64,000 nucleotides of DNA from an uncultured delta proteobacterium (GTDB lineage: Bacteria; Myxococcota_A; UBA9160; JAFDET01). The notes under the pieces were generated by a model. That model saw only the letters and a program-made list of their open reading frames with translations. It ran no database searches and had not been told where the DNA came from. The stretch spans positions 60,163 to 124,162 of the forward strand of contig CAMYLJ010000006.1 of NCBI GenBank assembly GCA_947259215.1, read 5' to 3'. The translations under genes and the position numbers were made by a program. Shown in pieces: positions 26,719 to 35,611 of the stretch (position 1 is its first letter; the number at the start of each line of letters is the position of its first letter).

Positions 26719-26828
26719 GAGGAGCCTCCTCCGAAGCCCTTCGGCGCGGGCCGCGGTGCGCTTGACCGGCTTGCCCGTCCGCTCAAGCTCCGGCCGCGGT
26801 CTGCCGCTGCCACGGACGAGGGGGTCTC

Positions 26829-27962
26829 GTGCAGCAGAAGCCGATGGACCAGCTCCTCGCCCACGGGGTGGCGAACGGGGCTTCCGACATCCATTTCAAG
26901 GTGGGCGATCGGCCCGGGTACCGGATCGACGGGGTCCTGCGGGGCGTCAAGCACGACGTCCTGACGGCCGCGGACACGCGCCGGATCGCGGAGCGGCTGG
27001 TGGAGGGCGACGAGCTGGACCTGGACGCGGTCCAGGAGCACGACACGTCGTACTCCGTCGAAGGGGTGGCCCGCTTCCGGGTCAACATCTACCGGCAGCG
27101 GGGCAGCCTGTGCTGCATCCTGCGGATCATTCCGCGAGAGATCCCCACGCTGGAGTCGCTCGGGCTGCCGCCCCGGATCGGGCAGCTGGCGGACGAAGAA
27201 CGCGGGCTGCTACTCGTGACCGGCGCCACCGGGTCCGGCAAGAGCTCGACCCTGGCAGCGATGATCGACCGGATCAACCGCTCGCGCGCCGCCCACATCC
27301 TCACGATCGAGGATCCGATCGAGTTCCTCTACTCGAACCAGAAGTCTTCGATCAGCCAGCGGGAGGTGGGCTGCGACACCCGGAACTTCACCCAGGCCCT
27401 GCGCGCCGCCCTGCGCCAGGACCCGGACGTGATCCTGGTGGGCGAAATGCGCGACGCGGAGACCATCGACATCGCCCTCAAGGCGGCGGAGACGGGCCAT
27501 CTGGTCCTCTCCACGGTGCACACCACGGACGCGGCCAAGACCATCGGCCGCCTGGTGGGCACCTTTCCCGCCGAGGAGCAGCACTCGGTGCGCTTGCGTC
27601 TGGCCGACAACCTGCGCGGGGTCGTGAGCCAACGGCTCCTGCCCCGCCGCGATCAGAAGGGACGCGTGGTCGCCGCCGAGGTCATGGTGGCCACGAAGAC
27701 CGTGCAGGAGTACCTCAAGGACGCCTCGAGAACCGGCGGCTTGAAGGACGTGATCGAGCAGGGCATGGACCAGTACGGCATGCAGTCGTTCGACCAGCAC
27801 CTGACCCTGCTGCTGAAGGCCGGCTCGATCTCGCTGGAGGTGGCGAAGTCCGCGGCCAGCAACCCGGCGGACTTCGAGCGGGCTCTGAACTTCGGCGACG
27901 ATGCAGTTCCGCTCGAGTCCGAGGACGACGCGCTCGAGCTGGACCTGGTCGAGGAGGCCTGA
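26829..27962 (+). CDS. type IV pilus retraction ATPase (PilT/PilU family)
   Basis: 377 aa, GTG start with GAGGGGG six nucleotides upstream. An N-terminal PAS-like subdomain (1-110) carries ASDIHFKVGDRP. The RecA-like core has Walker A GATGSGKSS (132-140), an Asp box (TIEDPIEFLY), Walker B (DPDVILVGEMRD) and a His box (TGHLVLSTVHTTDAAKTI). The segment YGMQSFDQHL near the C-terminus is typical of PilT and PilU. The protein is a hexameric cytoplasmic motor that depolymerises the pilus. Other pilus genes are not in the window. PilZ and GGDEF-EAL genes follow on the same strand. Confidence 0.93.
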   Translation: MQQKPMDQLLAHGVANGASDIHFKVGDRPGYRIDGVLRGVKHDVLTAADTRRIAERLVEGDELDLDAVQEHDTSYSVEGVARFRVNIYRQRGSLCCILRIIPREIPTLESLGLPPRIGQLADEERGLLLVTGATGSGKSSTLAAMIDRINRSRAAHILTIEDPIEFLYSNQKSSISQREVGCDTRNFTQALRAALRQDPDVILVGEMRDAETIDIALKAAETGHLVLSTVHTTDAAKTIGRLVGTFPAEEQHSVRLRLADNLRGVVSQRLLPRRDQKGRVVAAEVMVATKTVQEYLKDASRTGGLKDVIEQGMDQYGMQSFDQHLTLLLKAGSISLEVAKSAASNPADFERALNFGDDAVPLESEDDALELDLVEEA

Positions 27963-27969
27963 CGCGGCG

Positions 27970-28707
27970 ATGAGTGCCTCGATGGCGGTCCACCACGCCC
28001 TCGTGCTCGATGGCGAGGCCTCGACGCTGGCCCCGGTCGCCCTGCGGCTCGTGCGCATGGGGATCGCGGTGCACTATGCGTGCTGGATCGACGAGGGCCG
28101 GCTGCTCGTGGAGCAGGAGGCGGGCCGGATCCGGGCCGTCGTGGTGCCGCCGGAGGTCGCTCCCGCGCCGGCCGGCCGCCTGCTGGAGCAGGCGCGGGCC
28201 CAAGCCCCCGAATCCTCGGTCGCCCTGGTACCGGTGGGTCGCAAGCCGCCCGAAGAGGTCCGGGAGTCCTTGCGTCGGACCGGCGCCAGCTGGGCCGTGT
28301 GGGAGCCGTTCGACGACGGGGACCTGCGCTTCGTGCTGAACACCGCCATGGCGTTGCCCTCGGAGCTCGCCCCGCGCAAGGAGCCGCGCGCTCCGGTGAG
28401 CCTGATCTGCTGGCTCCAGGTCGGGGGCACGCGCGTCTTCGGGGTGCTCTCGTCGCTCTCCTCGCGCGGGGCCTTCATCGAGATGGCCGAGCCGCTTCCG
28501 ATCGGGACGGAGGTCGGGCTGAAGTTCGGTCTCGGAAAGACCTCGATCGAGGCGGATGCCCGGATCATCTACCACAACGGCTCCGACGAGCGCCGTGCAC
28601 TCAATCTGCCCCTGGGCGCCGGTCTGCTCTTCACGCAGATCGATGCGGGCGACCAGGAGCGCATTCGCGAATTCGTGAAGCATCGGGCCGAGCGGTTCAC
28701 GGTGTGA
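27970..28707 (+). CDS. PilZ-domain protein with degenerate receiver-like N-terminus
   Basis: 245 aa from the ATG at 27970, 7 nt after the pilus ATPase stop. Residues 1-115 have the size and strand/helix rhythm of a receiver domain but no phospho-acceptor Asp is evident. Residues about 120-240 are a PilZ domain with RxxxR (RKEPR) and SLSSRGAF, where Ser replaces the usual Asp/Asn of the second motif. Cyclic-di-GMP binding is plausible but the change weakens it. Position between the motor and the GGDEF-EAL gene suggests a PilZ adaptor for the pilus. Confidence 0.8.
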   Translation: MSASMAVHHALVLDGEASTLAPVALRLVRMGIAVHYACWIDEGRLLVEQEAGRIRAVVVPPEVAPAPAGRLLEQARAQAPESSVALVPVGRKPPEEVRESLRRTGASWAVWEPFDDGDLRFVLNTAMALPSELAPRKEPRAPVSLICWLQVGGTRVFGVLSSLSSRGAFIEMAEPLPIGTEVGLKFGLGKTSIEADARIIYHNGSDERRALNLPLGAGLLFTQIDAGDQERIREFVKHRAERFTV

Positions 28708-28720
28708 GCGGGGGCCTGCG

Positions 28721-30874
28721 ATGAAGCTGCATCCCCTCCCGATGCGCTCCGAGCCGCTGGTGCTCGTGGTGGACGACGACCGGCTCCAGCGCACCATGGC
28801 GCGCGACGCCCTGGAGGCGGAGGGCTTCGCCGTGGTCGAGGCCGCCGACGGCGACGAGGCCCTGGCGCGCTTCGAGCAGGATCGGCCGGACCTGGTGATG
28901 CTGGACGTCGCGATGCCCGGCCGGGACGGGATCTCCGTCTGTGGCGAGATCCGCGAGCGCCACCCGAGCGACCTCGTCCCGATCTTCATCGTGACCGGGA
29001 CCGACGACCAGGCGTCGATCGACCGCGCCTACGAGGCAGGCGGCACCGACTTCGCCAGCAAGCCCCTCAACTGGGCGCTGGTGCGGCACCGGATCCGCTT
29101 CCTGCTGCGCGCCAGCCGCACGCTGCGCGAGCTGCACCGCAGCCAAGCCCTGCTGGCCGCCTCGCAGCGCCTGGCCCGGATCGGGTACTGGTGCTGGAAC
29201 GCGCGCACCAACCAGATGGAGTGGTCCGAGGAGATCTACCGCATCCTCGGCCTCGAGCCCGGGGCCGTGGAGCCGAACACCCGGATCTGGTGGAGCCTCG
29301 TGCATCCGGACGACCGCGAGCGCGTGCGCGAGGAGGCGCGCGCGGCCGTGGCCGCCGGGCGGCCCTACGGGGTCGAGCACCGGGTCCTGCTGGGCGACGA
29401 GCGCTTGAAGCACGTCCACCAGCAGGCGGAGGGCACGGTCAGCGAGCGGGGCGGGGAGCGTTGGCTGGTGGGCACGCTCCAGGACGTGACCGAGCAGCGT
29501 CGGGCCCAGGAGCAGATCCGCTACCTCGCCAACTTCGACGGCCTGACGGGCCTGGCCAACCGGCGGCACTTCCTCGAGAGCCTGGATCTGGCGCTCGACG
29601 AGGCGCGGGAGAGCAGCGCGACGCTGGCCCTGATGTACCTCGACCTCGACCGCTTCAAGCAGATCAACGACACGCTGGGGCACGCGGCGGGCGACGACCT
29701 GCTGCGGCAGGTGGCGGAGGTGCTTCGCAGCCAGGTGCGCGCGTCGGACGTGATCGGCCGCATGGAGACCGTCGAACGGGCGGCAACGGTGTCGCGGCTC
29801 GGAGGCGATGAGTTCACGATCCTGCTGCGCGACGTGAACGAGCCCGCGGCAGCGGGTGAAGTCGCGCGGCGCATCCTGCGCGACCTGCCGCGGGCCGTGG
29901 CGGTCGGAGGCTCCGGCATCGCGGCCACCGGGAGCATCGGCATCGCGCTCTTCCCCACGGACGGCGACGACGCCGAGACCCTGATGAAGAACGCCGACAC
30001 GGCGATGTACCACGCCAAGCAGGCCGGCCGGAACCACCACCAGTTCTTCTGCGTCTCGATGAACGAAGCCTCCGCCCGCCGCATGCACGTGGAGGCGGCG
30101 CTGCGGCGCGCGCTCGACCAGGGGGAGCTCGAGCTGCACTACCAGCCCCGGATCGACCTCGCCTCCGGGCGGGCCGTGGCGCTGGAAGGCCTGCTGCGCT
30201 GGACCGACCCGCAGCTCGGCAAGGTGTCGCCGAAAGAGGCGCTCGAGGTGGCGGAGGGCGCGGGCCTGATCGACGCCGTGTGCGAGTGGAACTTCGTGAC
30301 GGCCTGCGCCCAGATCCTCGCCTGGCAGGAGCGGGGCTTCGAGCCTCTGCCCGTGGCGCTGAACGTGCCGGCGCCCCAGTTCGGCAGCGGCCAGCTCTGC
30401 TCGATGGTGTCGGGGATCCTGCAGAGGACGGGCGTGCGGCCCGACCAGATCGAGGTGGAGCTCACCGAGCACGCCGTGCTCGAGGACAACGAGACCGTCG
30501 GCGCGACCCTGCGCGACCTGCGCACGATCGGGATCCGGCTGGCCCTCGACGACTTCGGCACCGGCTACTCCTCGCTGGGCTACCTGACGCGGCTCCCGAT
30601 CGACATCCTCAAGCTCGACCGGGCCTTCGTCCGGGACGTGGACGCAGACCCGAGCGCCGGCGGCGTCGTGCGGGCGATCATCGCCATGGCGAAGAGCCTG
30701 GGCATGCGGGTCGTCGCGGAGGGAGTGGACGCGGAGGAGCAGGCCCGCGTGCTGCGCGAGCTGGGCTGCGACGAGCTCCAGGGGTTCCTGGCGAGCCCGG
30801 CGGTATCCGCCGAGGAGACGGAGAAGTTCCTTCCGAGCCGCACCGGGGGCGAGGGAGCGCTCTTCGCGGTCTAG
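28721..30874 (+). CDS. REC-PAS-GGDEF-EAL cyclic-di-GMP signalling protein
   Basis: 717 aa. Receiver domain 13-130 (Asp18-20, phospho-acceptor Asp62, Lys114), PAS about 150-260, GGDEF about 270-440 and EAL about 455-700. The diguanylate cyclase signature GGDEF (361-365) is intact, with an unusual insertion just before it and no RxxD inhibitory site. The phosphodiesterase signature reads Glu489-Gly-Leu instead of EAL, but other metal and catalytic positions look present: Glu583, DDFGTGYSSL (610-619), Lys631, Glu667 and Gln687. It may be bifunctional. It lies 13 nt after the PilZ gene in the pilus block. Confidence 0.92.
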   Translation: MKLHPLPMRSEPLVLVVDDDRLQRTMARDALEAEGFAVVEAADGDEALARFEQDRPDLVMLDVAMPGRDGISVCGEIRERHPSDLVPIFIVTGTDDQASIDRAYEAGGTDFASKPLNWALVRHRIRFLLRASRTLRELHRSQALLAASQRLARIGYWCWNARTNQMEWSEEIYRILGLEPGAVEPNTRIWWSLVHPDDRERVREEARAAVAAGRPYGVEHRVLLGDERLKHVHQQAEGTVSERGGERWLVGTLQDVTEQRRAQEQIRYLANFDGLTGLANRRHFLESLDLALDEARESSATLALMYLDLDRFKQINDTLGHAAGDDLLRQVAEVLRSQVRASDVIGRMETVERAATVSRLGGDEFTILLRDVNEPAAAGEVARRILRDLPRAVAVGGSGIAATGSIGIALFPTDGDDAETLMKNADTAMYHAKQAGRNHHQFFCVSMNEASARRMHVEAALRRALDQGELELHYQPRIDLASGRAVALEGLLRWTDPQLGKVSPKEALEVAEGAGLIDAVCEWNFVTACAQILAWQERGFEPLPVALNVPAPQFGSGQLCSMVSGILQRTGVRPDQIEVELTEHAVLEDNETVGATLRDLRTIGIRLALDDFGTGYSSLGYLTRLPIDILKLDRAFVRDVDADPSAGGVVRAIIAMAKSLGMRVVAEGVDAEEQARVLRELGCDELQGFLASPAVSAEETEKFLPSRTGGEGALFAV

Positions 30875-30915
30875 TCGCCGCTTTCGAACCCGCTGGCTGC
30901 CCCCGCCCGCCCGGG

Positions 30916-30921
30916 TAGACT
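30916..30921 (+). promoter_or_regulatory. -10 element, serine-hydrolase lipoprotein gene (leaderless type)
   Basis: TAGACT, 8 nt before the ATG at 30930. It sits within the small palindrome CCCGGGTAGACTCCCGGG and there is no ribosome site. Confidence 0.45.
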
Positions 30922-30929
30922 CCCGGGCC

Positions 30930-31847
30930 ATGCGGATCCGTCCTTCCACACGCTTCTGGGGACGCGGCGTCGTGCTCGGGCTCGTCGTGAGCCTGGCCGC
31001 CGCGTGTGCCGCCGCCAAGGATCGCTATCCGGACCTGCGGGACTCTCACGATCCCGCCTTCCAGAGGGATCTCGACCGACTCTTCTCCGAACTGCCGAAC
31101 TTCTGGGACGGCGTGCGCAAGCAGGAGCTCAGTCTCGTGATCGCGGACGTCACGGACCTGAAGCGTCCCCAGGTGGCCTGGTACAACCCGGAGAACATGC
31201 TCTACGCGGCGAGCATGCCGAAGATCGCCATCGTCTTCGGCGCCTTCGTCGAGCACGAGCGCGGCGTCCTCGATTTCGACGAGGAGACCCGCCGGCAGCT
31301 GGTGGGCATGGTCAACAAGTCCTCCAACGTGGACGCGACCAGCGTGCTGCGCAAGGTGGGGATCGAGCGGCTGGCCGAGATCCTCCAGGACGAGCGCCAC
31401 GGAAAGCTCTACGACATCGACCGGGGCGGAGGCCTGTGGCTGGGCAAGGCGTACGACAAGTCACCGGTCTGGCGGCGCGAACCGCTGAAGAACCTCTCCC
31501 ACGCGGCGAACGCCATCCAGGCGGCGCGTCTCTACTACGGCTTCCTGACGGGAACCCTCGTCGACACGAAGCACCTGCCGTTCCTGGCCGAGATCTTCGG
31601 CGAGCCGGGCCTGAACCACAAGTTCGTGAAGGGCTTGAAGGGTAGGGATGACGCCGCGATCTACCGCAAATCGGGGACCTGGCGGAACTTCCACGCCGAC
31701 GGCGCCGTCGTGTCGCGCGACGGCCTCGAGTACATCGCCGTGGCGGTGGACACGGTGCCCGAGGCGGCGCGTGGGTTCGTCGACGGCATCCGGCTGATCG
31801 ACGACTTCATGCTCGAGCGGGCCGGCCTGGCGAAGCCGGGCTCCTGA
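30930..31847 (+). CDS. penicillin-binding/beta-lactamase-fold serine hydrolase lipoprotein
   Basis: 305 aa. A lipobox LAAAC places the lipidated cysteine at 26. The catalytic fold is class A-like: Ser95-Met-Pro-Lys98 (SxxK), Ser131-Ser-Asn133 (SxN) and Lys247-Ser-Gly-Thr (KTG equivalent). No clear omega-loop Glu (position 166 of class A enzymes) can be aligned, so efficient beta-lactam hydrolysis is doubtful. A role as a peptidase or amidase acting on cell wall, or an unknown acyl-enzyme, is as likely. The start is set by a TAGACT -10 eight nucleotides upstream. Confidence 0.82.
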   Translation: MRIRPSTRFWGRGVVLGLVVSLAAACAAAKDRYPDLRDSHDPAFQRDLDRLFSELPNFWDGVRKQELSLVIADVTDLKRPQVAWYNPENMLYAASMPKIAIVFGAFVEHERGVLDFDEETRRQLVGMVNKSSNVDATSVLRKVGIERLAEILQDERHGKLYDIDRGGGLWLGKAYDKSPVWRREPLKNLSHAANAIQAARLYYGFLTGTLVDTKHLPFLAEIFGEPGLNHKFVKGLKGRDDAAIYRKSGTWRNFHADGAVVSRDGLEYIAVAVDTVPEAARGFVDGIRLIDDFMLERAGLAKPGS

Positions 31848-31878
31848 GCCCGAAATCGCCTCGCCTCCGCCCAGGCGC

Positions 31879-31884
31879 TAGGCT
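31879..31884 (+). promoter_or_regulatory. -10 element, diiron protein gene
   Basis: TAGGCT, 29 nt before the ATG at 31914; a GGAGGC ribosome site lies between. Confidence 0.35.
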
Positions 31885-31913
31885 GGTTCGCGTCGCATCC
31901 CTGGAGGCATCCG

Positions 31914-32999
31914 ATGAGCAGCGCACCCACCCCGCCCGACGACTGGCGCACCTCCGAGGTGCTGAGTGCCCCGATGGAGATCGCCTGGCAGTTCGACTAC
32001 GCGATCGACCTGGACACCCTGAAGAACCTCTACTCGAAGGCGAAGCAGCGCCAGTGGAATGCCGACGAGGCGCTCGACTGGGACACGCCGATCGATCCCT
32101 CGAAGCCGATCATGGCCGACGACCAGAACCAGCTGCTGCGTCTTCCGCTGTTCGGGAAGCTCTCGAAGAGCCAGCAGGAGATGCTGACGGCGCACTCCAC
32201 CTGCCATCTGCTCTCCCAGTTCCTGCACGGGGAGCAGGGCGCCCTGATGACCGCCGCGGCCGTCACCCACGCCGTGCCGGACTACGAGGCCAAGCTCTAC
32301 TCCGCCAGCCAGACCATGGACGAGGCCCGGCACGTGGAGGTGTACGAGCGCTACATCCACAAGCTGGCGGTCACCTACCCGATCTCCCCGTGGCTGAAGG
32401 AGCTGATCGACGCCACCCTGCAGGCGAACTCCTTCGTCAAGACCATGATCGGGATGAACATGGTGGTGGAGGGGTTGGCGCTGGCCGCGTTCCACAACAT
32501 GCGCCGCTCCACGACGTGTCCGCTGCTGAAGCAGCTCACGGACCTGGTGCTTCAGGACGAGTCGCGGCACGTGGCCTTCGGGCACGTCTACCTGGACCGG
32601 GTGATCGGGGAGATGCATCCGGACGACCGCGAGGACGTGGCCCAGTTCGCCTTCGAGGCCCTCCGCGCCATGTCGGAGTCCATGGGCGGCTACGACGGCA
32701 AGGGCCCGCGCAAGCCCGATCCGGGCTTCCTCCAGATGCTCGACACCTGCGGCATCGAGATCGCCGACCTGCTGGCCAGCCTGCGCGAGGCCGGCATGGA
32801 AGGCGTGGAGGCCCGGCTTCCGCCCGGCCACATCCACTCCTTCAAGGATCTTATGATGCCTGGCCTCGTACGTGTCGGGGCGGTCACCGAAAGAACGCGC
32901 CCGCTGTACGAGGCCGCGGGCATCCCCGTCTTCAGCGACACGAGCGTCCTCGAGTCGATGGAAGACCGCGAGACCGGGGATCTCTCCGAGGCGAGCTAG
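31914..32999 (+). CDS. ferritin-like diiron protein
   Basis: 361 aa, soluble and helical. Four helices provide the carboxylate/His set of a dinuclear iron site: Glu107 (LHGEQG), Glu137 and His140 (MDEARHVEVYERY), Glu186 (VVEGLAL), Glu216 and His219 (LQDESRHVAFG). This arrangement is that of the R2/N-oxygenase/ferritin-like superfamily. Whether it hydroxylates, desaturates or oxidises an amine cannot be decided; the chain is longer than simple ferritins. It is a single-gene unit with its own -10 and GGAGGC site. Confidence 0.85.
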   Translation: MSSAPTPPDDWRTSEVLSAPMEIAWQFDYAIDLDTLKNLYSKAKQRQWNADEALDWDTPIDPSKPIMADDQNQLLRLPLFGKLSKSQQEMLTAHSTCHLLSQFLHGEQGALMTAAAVTHAVPDYEAKLYSASQTMDEARHVEVYERYIHKLAVTYPISPWLKELIDATLQANSFVKTMIGMNMVVEGLALAAFHNMRRSTTCPLLKQLTDLVLQDESRHVAFGHVYLDRVIGEMHPDDREDVAQFAFEALRAMSESMGGYDGKGPRKPDPGFLQMLDTCGIEIADLLASLREAGMEGVEARLPPGHIHSFKDLMMPGLVRVGAVTERTRPLYEAAGIPVFSDTSVLESMEDRETGDLSEAS

Positions 33000-33040
33000 C
33001 CCGTCCTTCTCGCGAGGGCGTGACTGAACGGTGCCGGTCC

Positions 33041-33129
33041 GTGACGGCGACGTCACGCGCCGTCGTGAGCCCCATCACCGCCGATCCTGGTACTCCCGCC
33101 GGTTCCAGCCGACGCGTGACCTTCGTCAC
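33041..33129. repeat. two GTGAC inverted repeats upstream of a small exported-protein gene
   Basis: GTGAC-N6-GTCAC occupies 33041-33056 and GTGAC-N4-GTCAC occupies 33116-33129. Both lie in the 237-bp region before the ATG at 33237. They could be binding sites for one dimeric regulator. Confidence 0.35.
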
Positions 33130-33236
33130 CCCCCAACTCGGCACGCACCTTGCGATGCCTGGAGGCGAACGCGTCGGGGCGCCGGTGGGTACCGGTCGCA
33201 GGCTCCCGACGCCCGGAGGAGAGGAGCAGGAACGTC

Positions 33237-33608
33237 ATGTGGATTCGTCTTTCGACCCGGTTCTCGTCGCTCGCCCTGGCCACGGCCCTGGTAGGCGGTG
33301 GCCTCGGCATGGCCCCGACGCAGGCGCAGGCGGAGGCCGCGGCTGACGCGGCCCTGCAGCTGGCTGCGGCGGGGGAGCAGGCCACGCTCACGGGGACCTT
33401 GCGTGCGCGCAAGGACGCGTCGGGCACGCCCGTGGGTCTCGAGCTCGTGACCGCCGGTGGGGACGCCGTCGCCCTGACCGGAACCCGGAGCACGGAGCTG
33501 GCTCCCTTCGAGGGGAAGACCATCACCGTCAGTGGTGAAGTGCGCGAGGCGGCCGACGGCGCCCGGTCGCTGCGAGTGGCCCGCTACGTCGCGCCCGAGG
33601 CGAAGTAG
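33237..33608 (+). CDS. small exported protein, probable OB-fold-like domain
   Basis: 123 aa from the ATG at 33237, preceded by GAGGAGCAGG. Residues 1-36 form a long signal peptide ending TQAQA. The mature part is a short linker plus a beta-rich domain of about 70 residues (TLTGTLRARKDASGTPVGLE, then EGKTITVSGEVREAADGARS) that resembles bacterial OB-fold or DUF5666-type modules. No catalytic residues are seen. The upstream region carries two GTGAC inverted repeats. Confidence 0.7.
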   Translation: MWIRLSTRFSSLALATALVGGGLGMAPTQAQAEAAADAALQLAAAGEQATLTGTLRARKDASGTPVGLELVTAGGDAVALTGTRSTELAPFEGKTITVSGEVREAADGARSLRVARYVAPEAK

Positions 33609-33663
33609 CGGCCGCGGCCGCGGCGGCGACGATCCCCCGCCGCCGCGGCCGGACTCCCCGTGA

Positions 33664-33669
33664 TACCCT
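33664..33669 (+). promoter_or_regulatory. -10 element, glycoside hydrolase-like lipoprotein gene
   Basis: TACCCT, 21 nt before the ATG at 33691, with GGAGG at 33680 as ribosome site. Confidence 0.35.
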
Positions 33670-33690
33670 GGGCCGCTCGGAGGTCCGGCG

Positions 33691-35514
33691 ATGGCGATGA
33701 GAGCGCGAGGGATGACGCCGCGCGCCCTCGCCCTCGTCGCGACCGCGCTCCTGCTGGGCGGCTGCGAGCCGCCGCCGGAGGTGGCCGTCTGGGAGCGCTT
33801 CGAGGCCGTGCTCCCGGTCGACGCCGCGGGCGAGAACCCCTTCGACCCCGAGGCGGTGGACGTGGTGGCCGAGTTCCGCACGCCGCAAGGCGAGATCCTT
33901 CGGACTCCGGCGTTCGTGTACCGGCCCTACGCCCAGAGCGAGGCCGGCGACGGCAGCGAGCGGCTCGCCCAGGACGGACCCCTCGAGTGGCGGGTCCGCT
34001 TCACGCCGGGCGAGCCCGGGGACTGGGCGTGGCGCTGGCTGCACCGCTCACGGGGACAGCGGGTGGCAGAAGCCGACTGGAAGCCGCTGGCCGTCGCTGC
34101 GAGCGAAGACCCGCGGCGCCACGGCTTCCTGCGCGTCAGCCCCGACGACCCGCGCTACCTGCGCTTCGACGATGGCGCGCCCATCTTCGCCGTGGGCGAG
34201 AACCTGGCCTGGTACGACGGGCGCGGAAGCTTCGCCTACGACGACTGGCTGGCGAAGCTCGCCGCGGAGGGCGTGACCTACGTGCGCCTCTGGATGCCGA
34301 GCTGGGCCATGGGCCTCGTGTACGCGCCTGCCGAGCTCTTCGACTGGAGCGCCCGGCTGGAGCGCGCCTGGCAGCTCGACCGCGTGCTCGCCACGGCGGA
34401 GCGCCACGGCATCTACGTGATGCTCTCGGTGCAGAACCACGGGCCCTTCGAGCTCGGCGGCTTCTTCGGCAGCGAGTGGGACACCAACCTCTACAACACG
34501 GCCAACGGCGGGCCGCTCTCGCACCCGAGCGAGGTCTTCGCCGACCCGGTCGCGCGGCAGGCCTACCGCAACTACCTGCGCTACGTGGTCGCCCGCTGGG
34601 GCTACGCGCCGCACGTCTTGGGCTTCGAGCTCTGGAACGAGGCGGACCTGGTCGAGCAGCCGGCGGATTTCGCGGAGGTGGTCGCCTGGCACCGGGAGAT
34701 GGCGCGGGAGCTCCGCGGGCTCGATCCGAACCGCCACCTGGTCAGCACCAGCACCAGCGACGAGCTGATGATGTTCAAGTGGTGGCTCGACCAGACCCTC
34801 GGCGACAACTACCCGCTCTCGTTCGAGCCGGTCTGGGCGCTGCCCGAGATCGACTTCACGCAGGTCCACGCCTACCAGATCGGGAGCCTCCAGTTGAAGG
34901 TCCCCGTGCACCGCGCGTTCCCCGACCTGGTGGACCGCATGCGGCTCTACGGAAAGCCGGTGCTCGTCGCCGAGGCCGGGGTGGACTTCCAGGGCCCGGC
35001 CGAGACGCTCCAGGCGGATCCCCAGGGCGAGGGCTTCCACGACATCCTGTGGGCGGGAATCTTCGCCGGCGGCTTCGGAACCAGCATGCCCTGGTGGTGG
35101 GACAACGTCGTCGATCCCGAGGATCGCTACTTCCACTTCGGCGCCATCGCGGCCTTCGTGGAGGGCGTGGCGTTCGACCGCGAGGGCTTCGCCCGCCGCG
35201 CGTTGCCGGTGGATGCCCCCGGACGGGACGTCGTGGCCCACGTGCTGGCGGGGAGGACGACGCTCCTCGCCTGGCTGAAGAACGCCGACCACGAGTACTG
35301 GCACCCGGATCGCGCCCCGGTCGAGGGGGCGCGCCTGACGCTGCCCGCGCTGCCCGAACCACCCGGGGAGATCTGGCGCGGACGCTGGCTGGATCCCTGG
35401 ACGGGCGAGACCCTGGACGAGTTGATTCTCGAAGCGGGAGGCGGCGAGCCCGTGGTCGAGGTGCCGACCTTCTCGCGCGACGCGGCGCTCCGGCTCGAGC
35501 GCGACGCCGACTGA
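33691..35514 (+). CDS. glycoside hydrolase-like lipoprotein (DUF5060 plus GH5-type barrel)
   Basis: 607 aa. Lipobox LLGGC gives Cys25. Residues about 30-135 are a beta-sandwich like DUF5060 (VWERFEAVLPV, then RVRFTPGEPGDWAWRW). Residues about 150-500 form a (beta/alpha)8 barrel with putative acid/base Glu317 (GFELWNEADL) and nucleophile Glu428 (KPVLVAEAGV), matching clan GH-A enzymes. The end is a small beta domain. It should hydrolyse a beta-linked glycan at the cell surface or in the periplasm. Polysaccharide unknown, and no transport or other glycosidase genes are near. Confidence 0.87.
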   Translation: MAMRARGMTPRALALVATALLLGGCEPPPEVAVWERFEAVLPVDAAGENPFDPEAVDVVAEFRTPQGEILRTPAFVYRPYAQSEAGDGSERLAQDGPLEWRVRFTPGEPGDWAWRWLHRSRGQRVAEADWKPLAVAASEDPRRHGFLRVSPDDPRYLRFDDGAPIFAVGENLAWYDGRGSFAYDDWLAKLAAEGVTYVRLWMPSWAMGLVYAPAELFDWSARLERAWQLDRVLATAERHGIYVMLSVQNHGPFELGGFFGSEWDTNLYNTANGGPLSHPSEVFADPVARQAYRNYLRYVVARWGYAPHVLGFELWNEADLVEQPADFAEVVAWHREMARELRGLDPNRHLVSTSTSDELMMFKWWLDQTLGDNYPLSFEPVWALPEIDFTQVHAYQIGSLQLKVPVHRAFPDLVDRMRLYGKPVLVAEAGVDFQGPAETLQADPQGEGFHDILWAGIFAGGFGTSMPWWWDNVVDPEDRYFHFGAIAAFVEGVAFDREGFARRALPVDAPGRDVVAHVLAGRTTLLAWLKNADHEYWHPDRAPVEGARLTLPALPEPPGEIWRGRWLDPWTGETLDELILEAGGGEPVVEVPTFSRDAALRLERDAD

Positions 35515-35551
35515 ACGGCGGGCGCGACACGGCTTCTTCACCCACGCGCTG

Positions 35552-35579
35552 TTGACTCGTTCCGGATCGCGTGTACGCT
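35552..35579 (+). promoter_or_regulatory. sigma70-like promoter before the small ORF and hairpin region
   Basis: TTGACT (35552-35557), a 16-nt spacer and TACGCT (35574-35579). It is the best complete -35/-10 pair seen in the window and predicts a start near 35586. Confidence 0.5.
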
Positions 35580-35611
35580 GTGCGCTCCCCATGCAGGAGG
35601 AGCGAGCCGGA

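Noticed and set aside
26760..26788. GCTTGA/TCAAGC inverted repeat between the REC-PilZ and pilus ATPase genes
   Set aside because: Only 6-bp arms with no second copy or matching -10.
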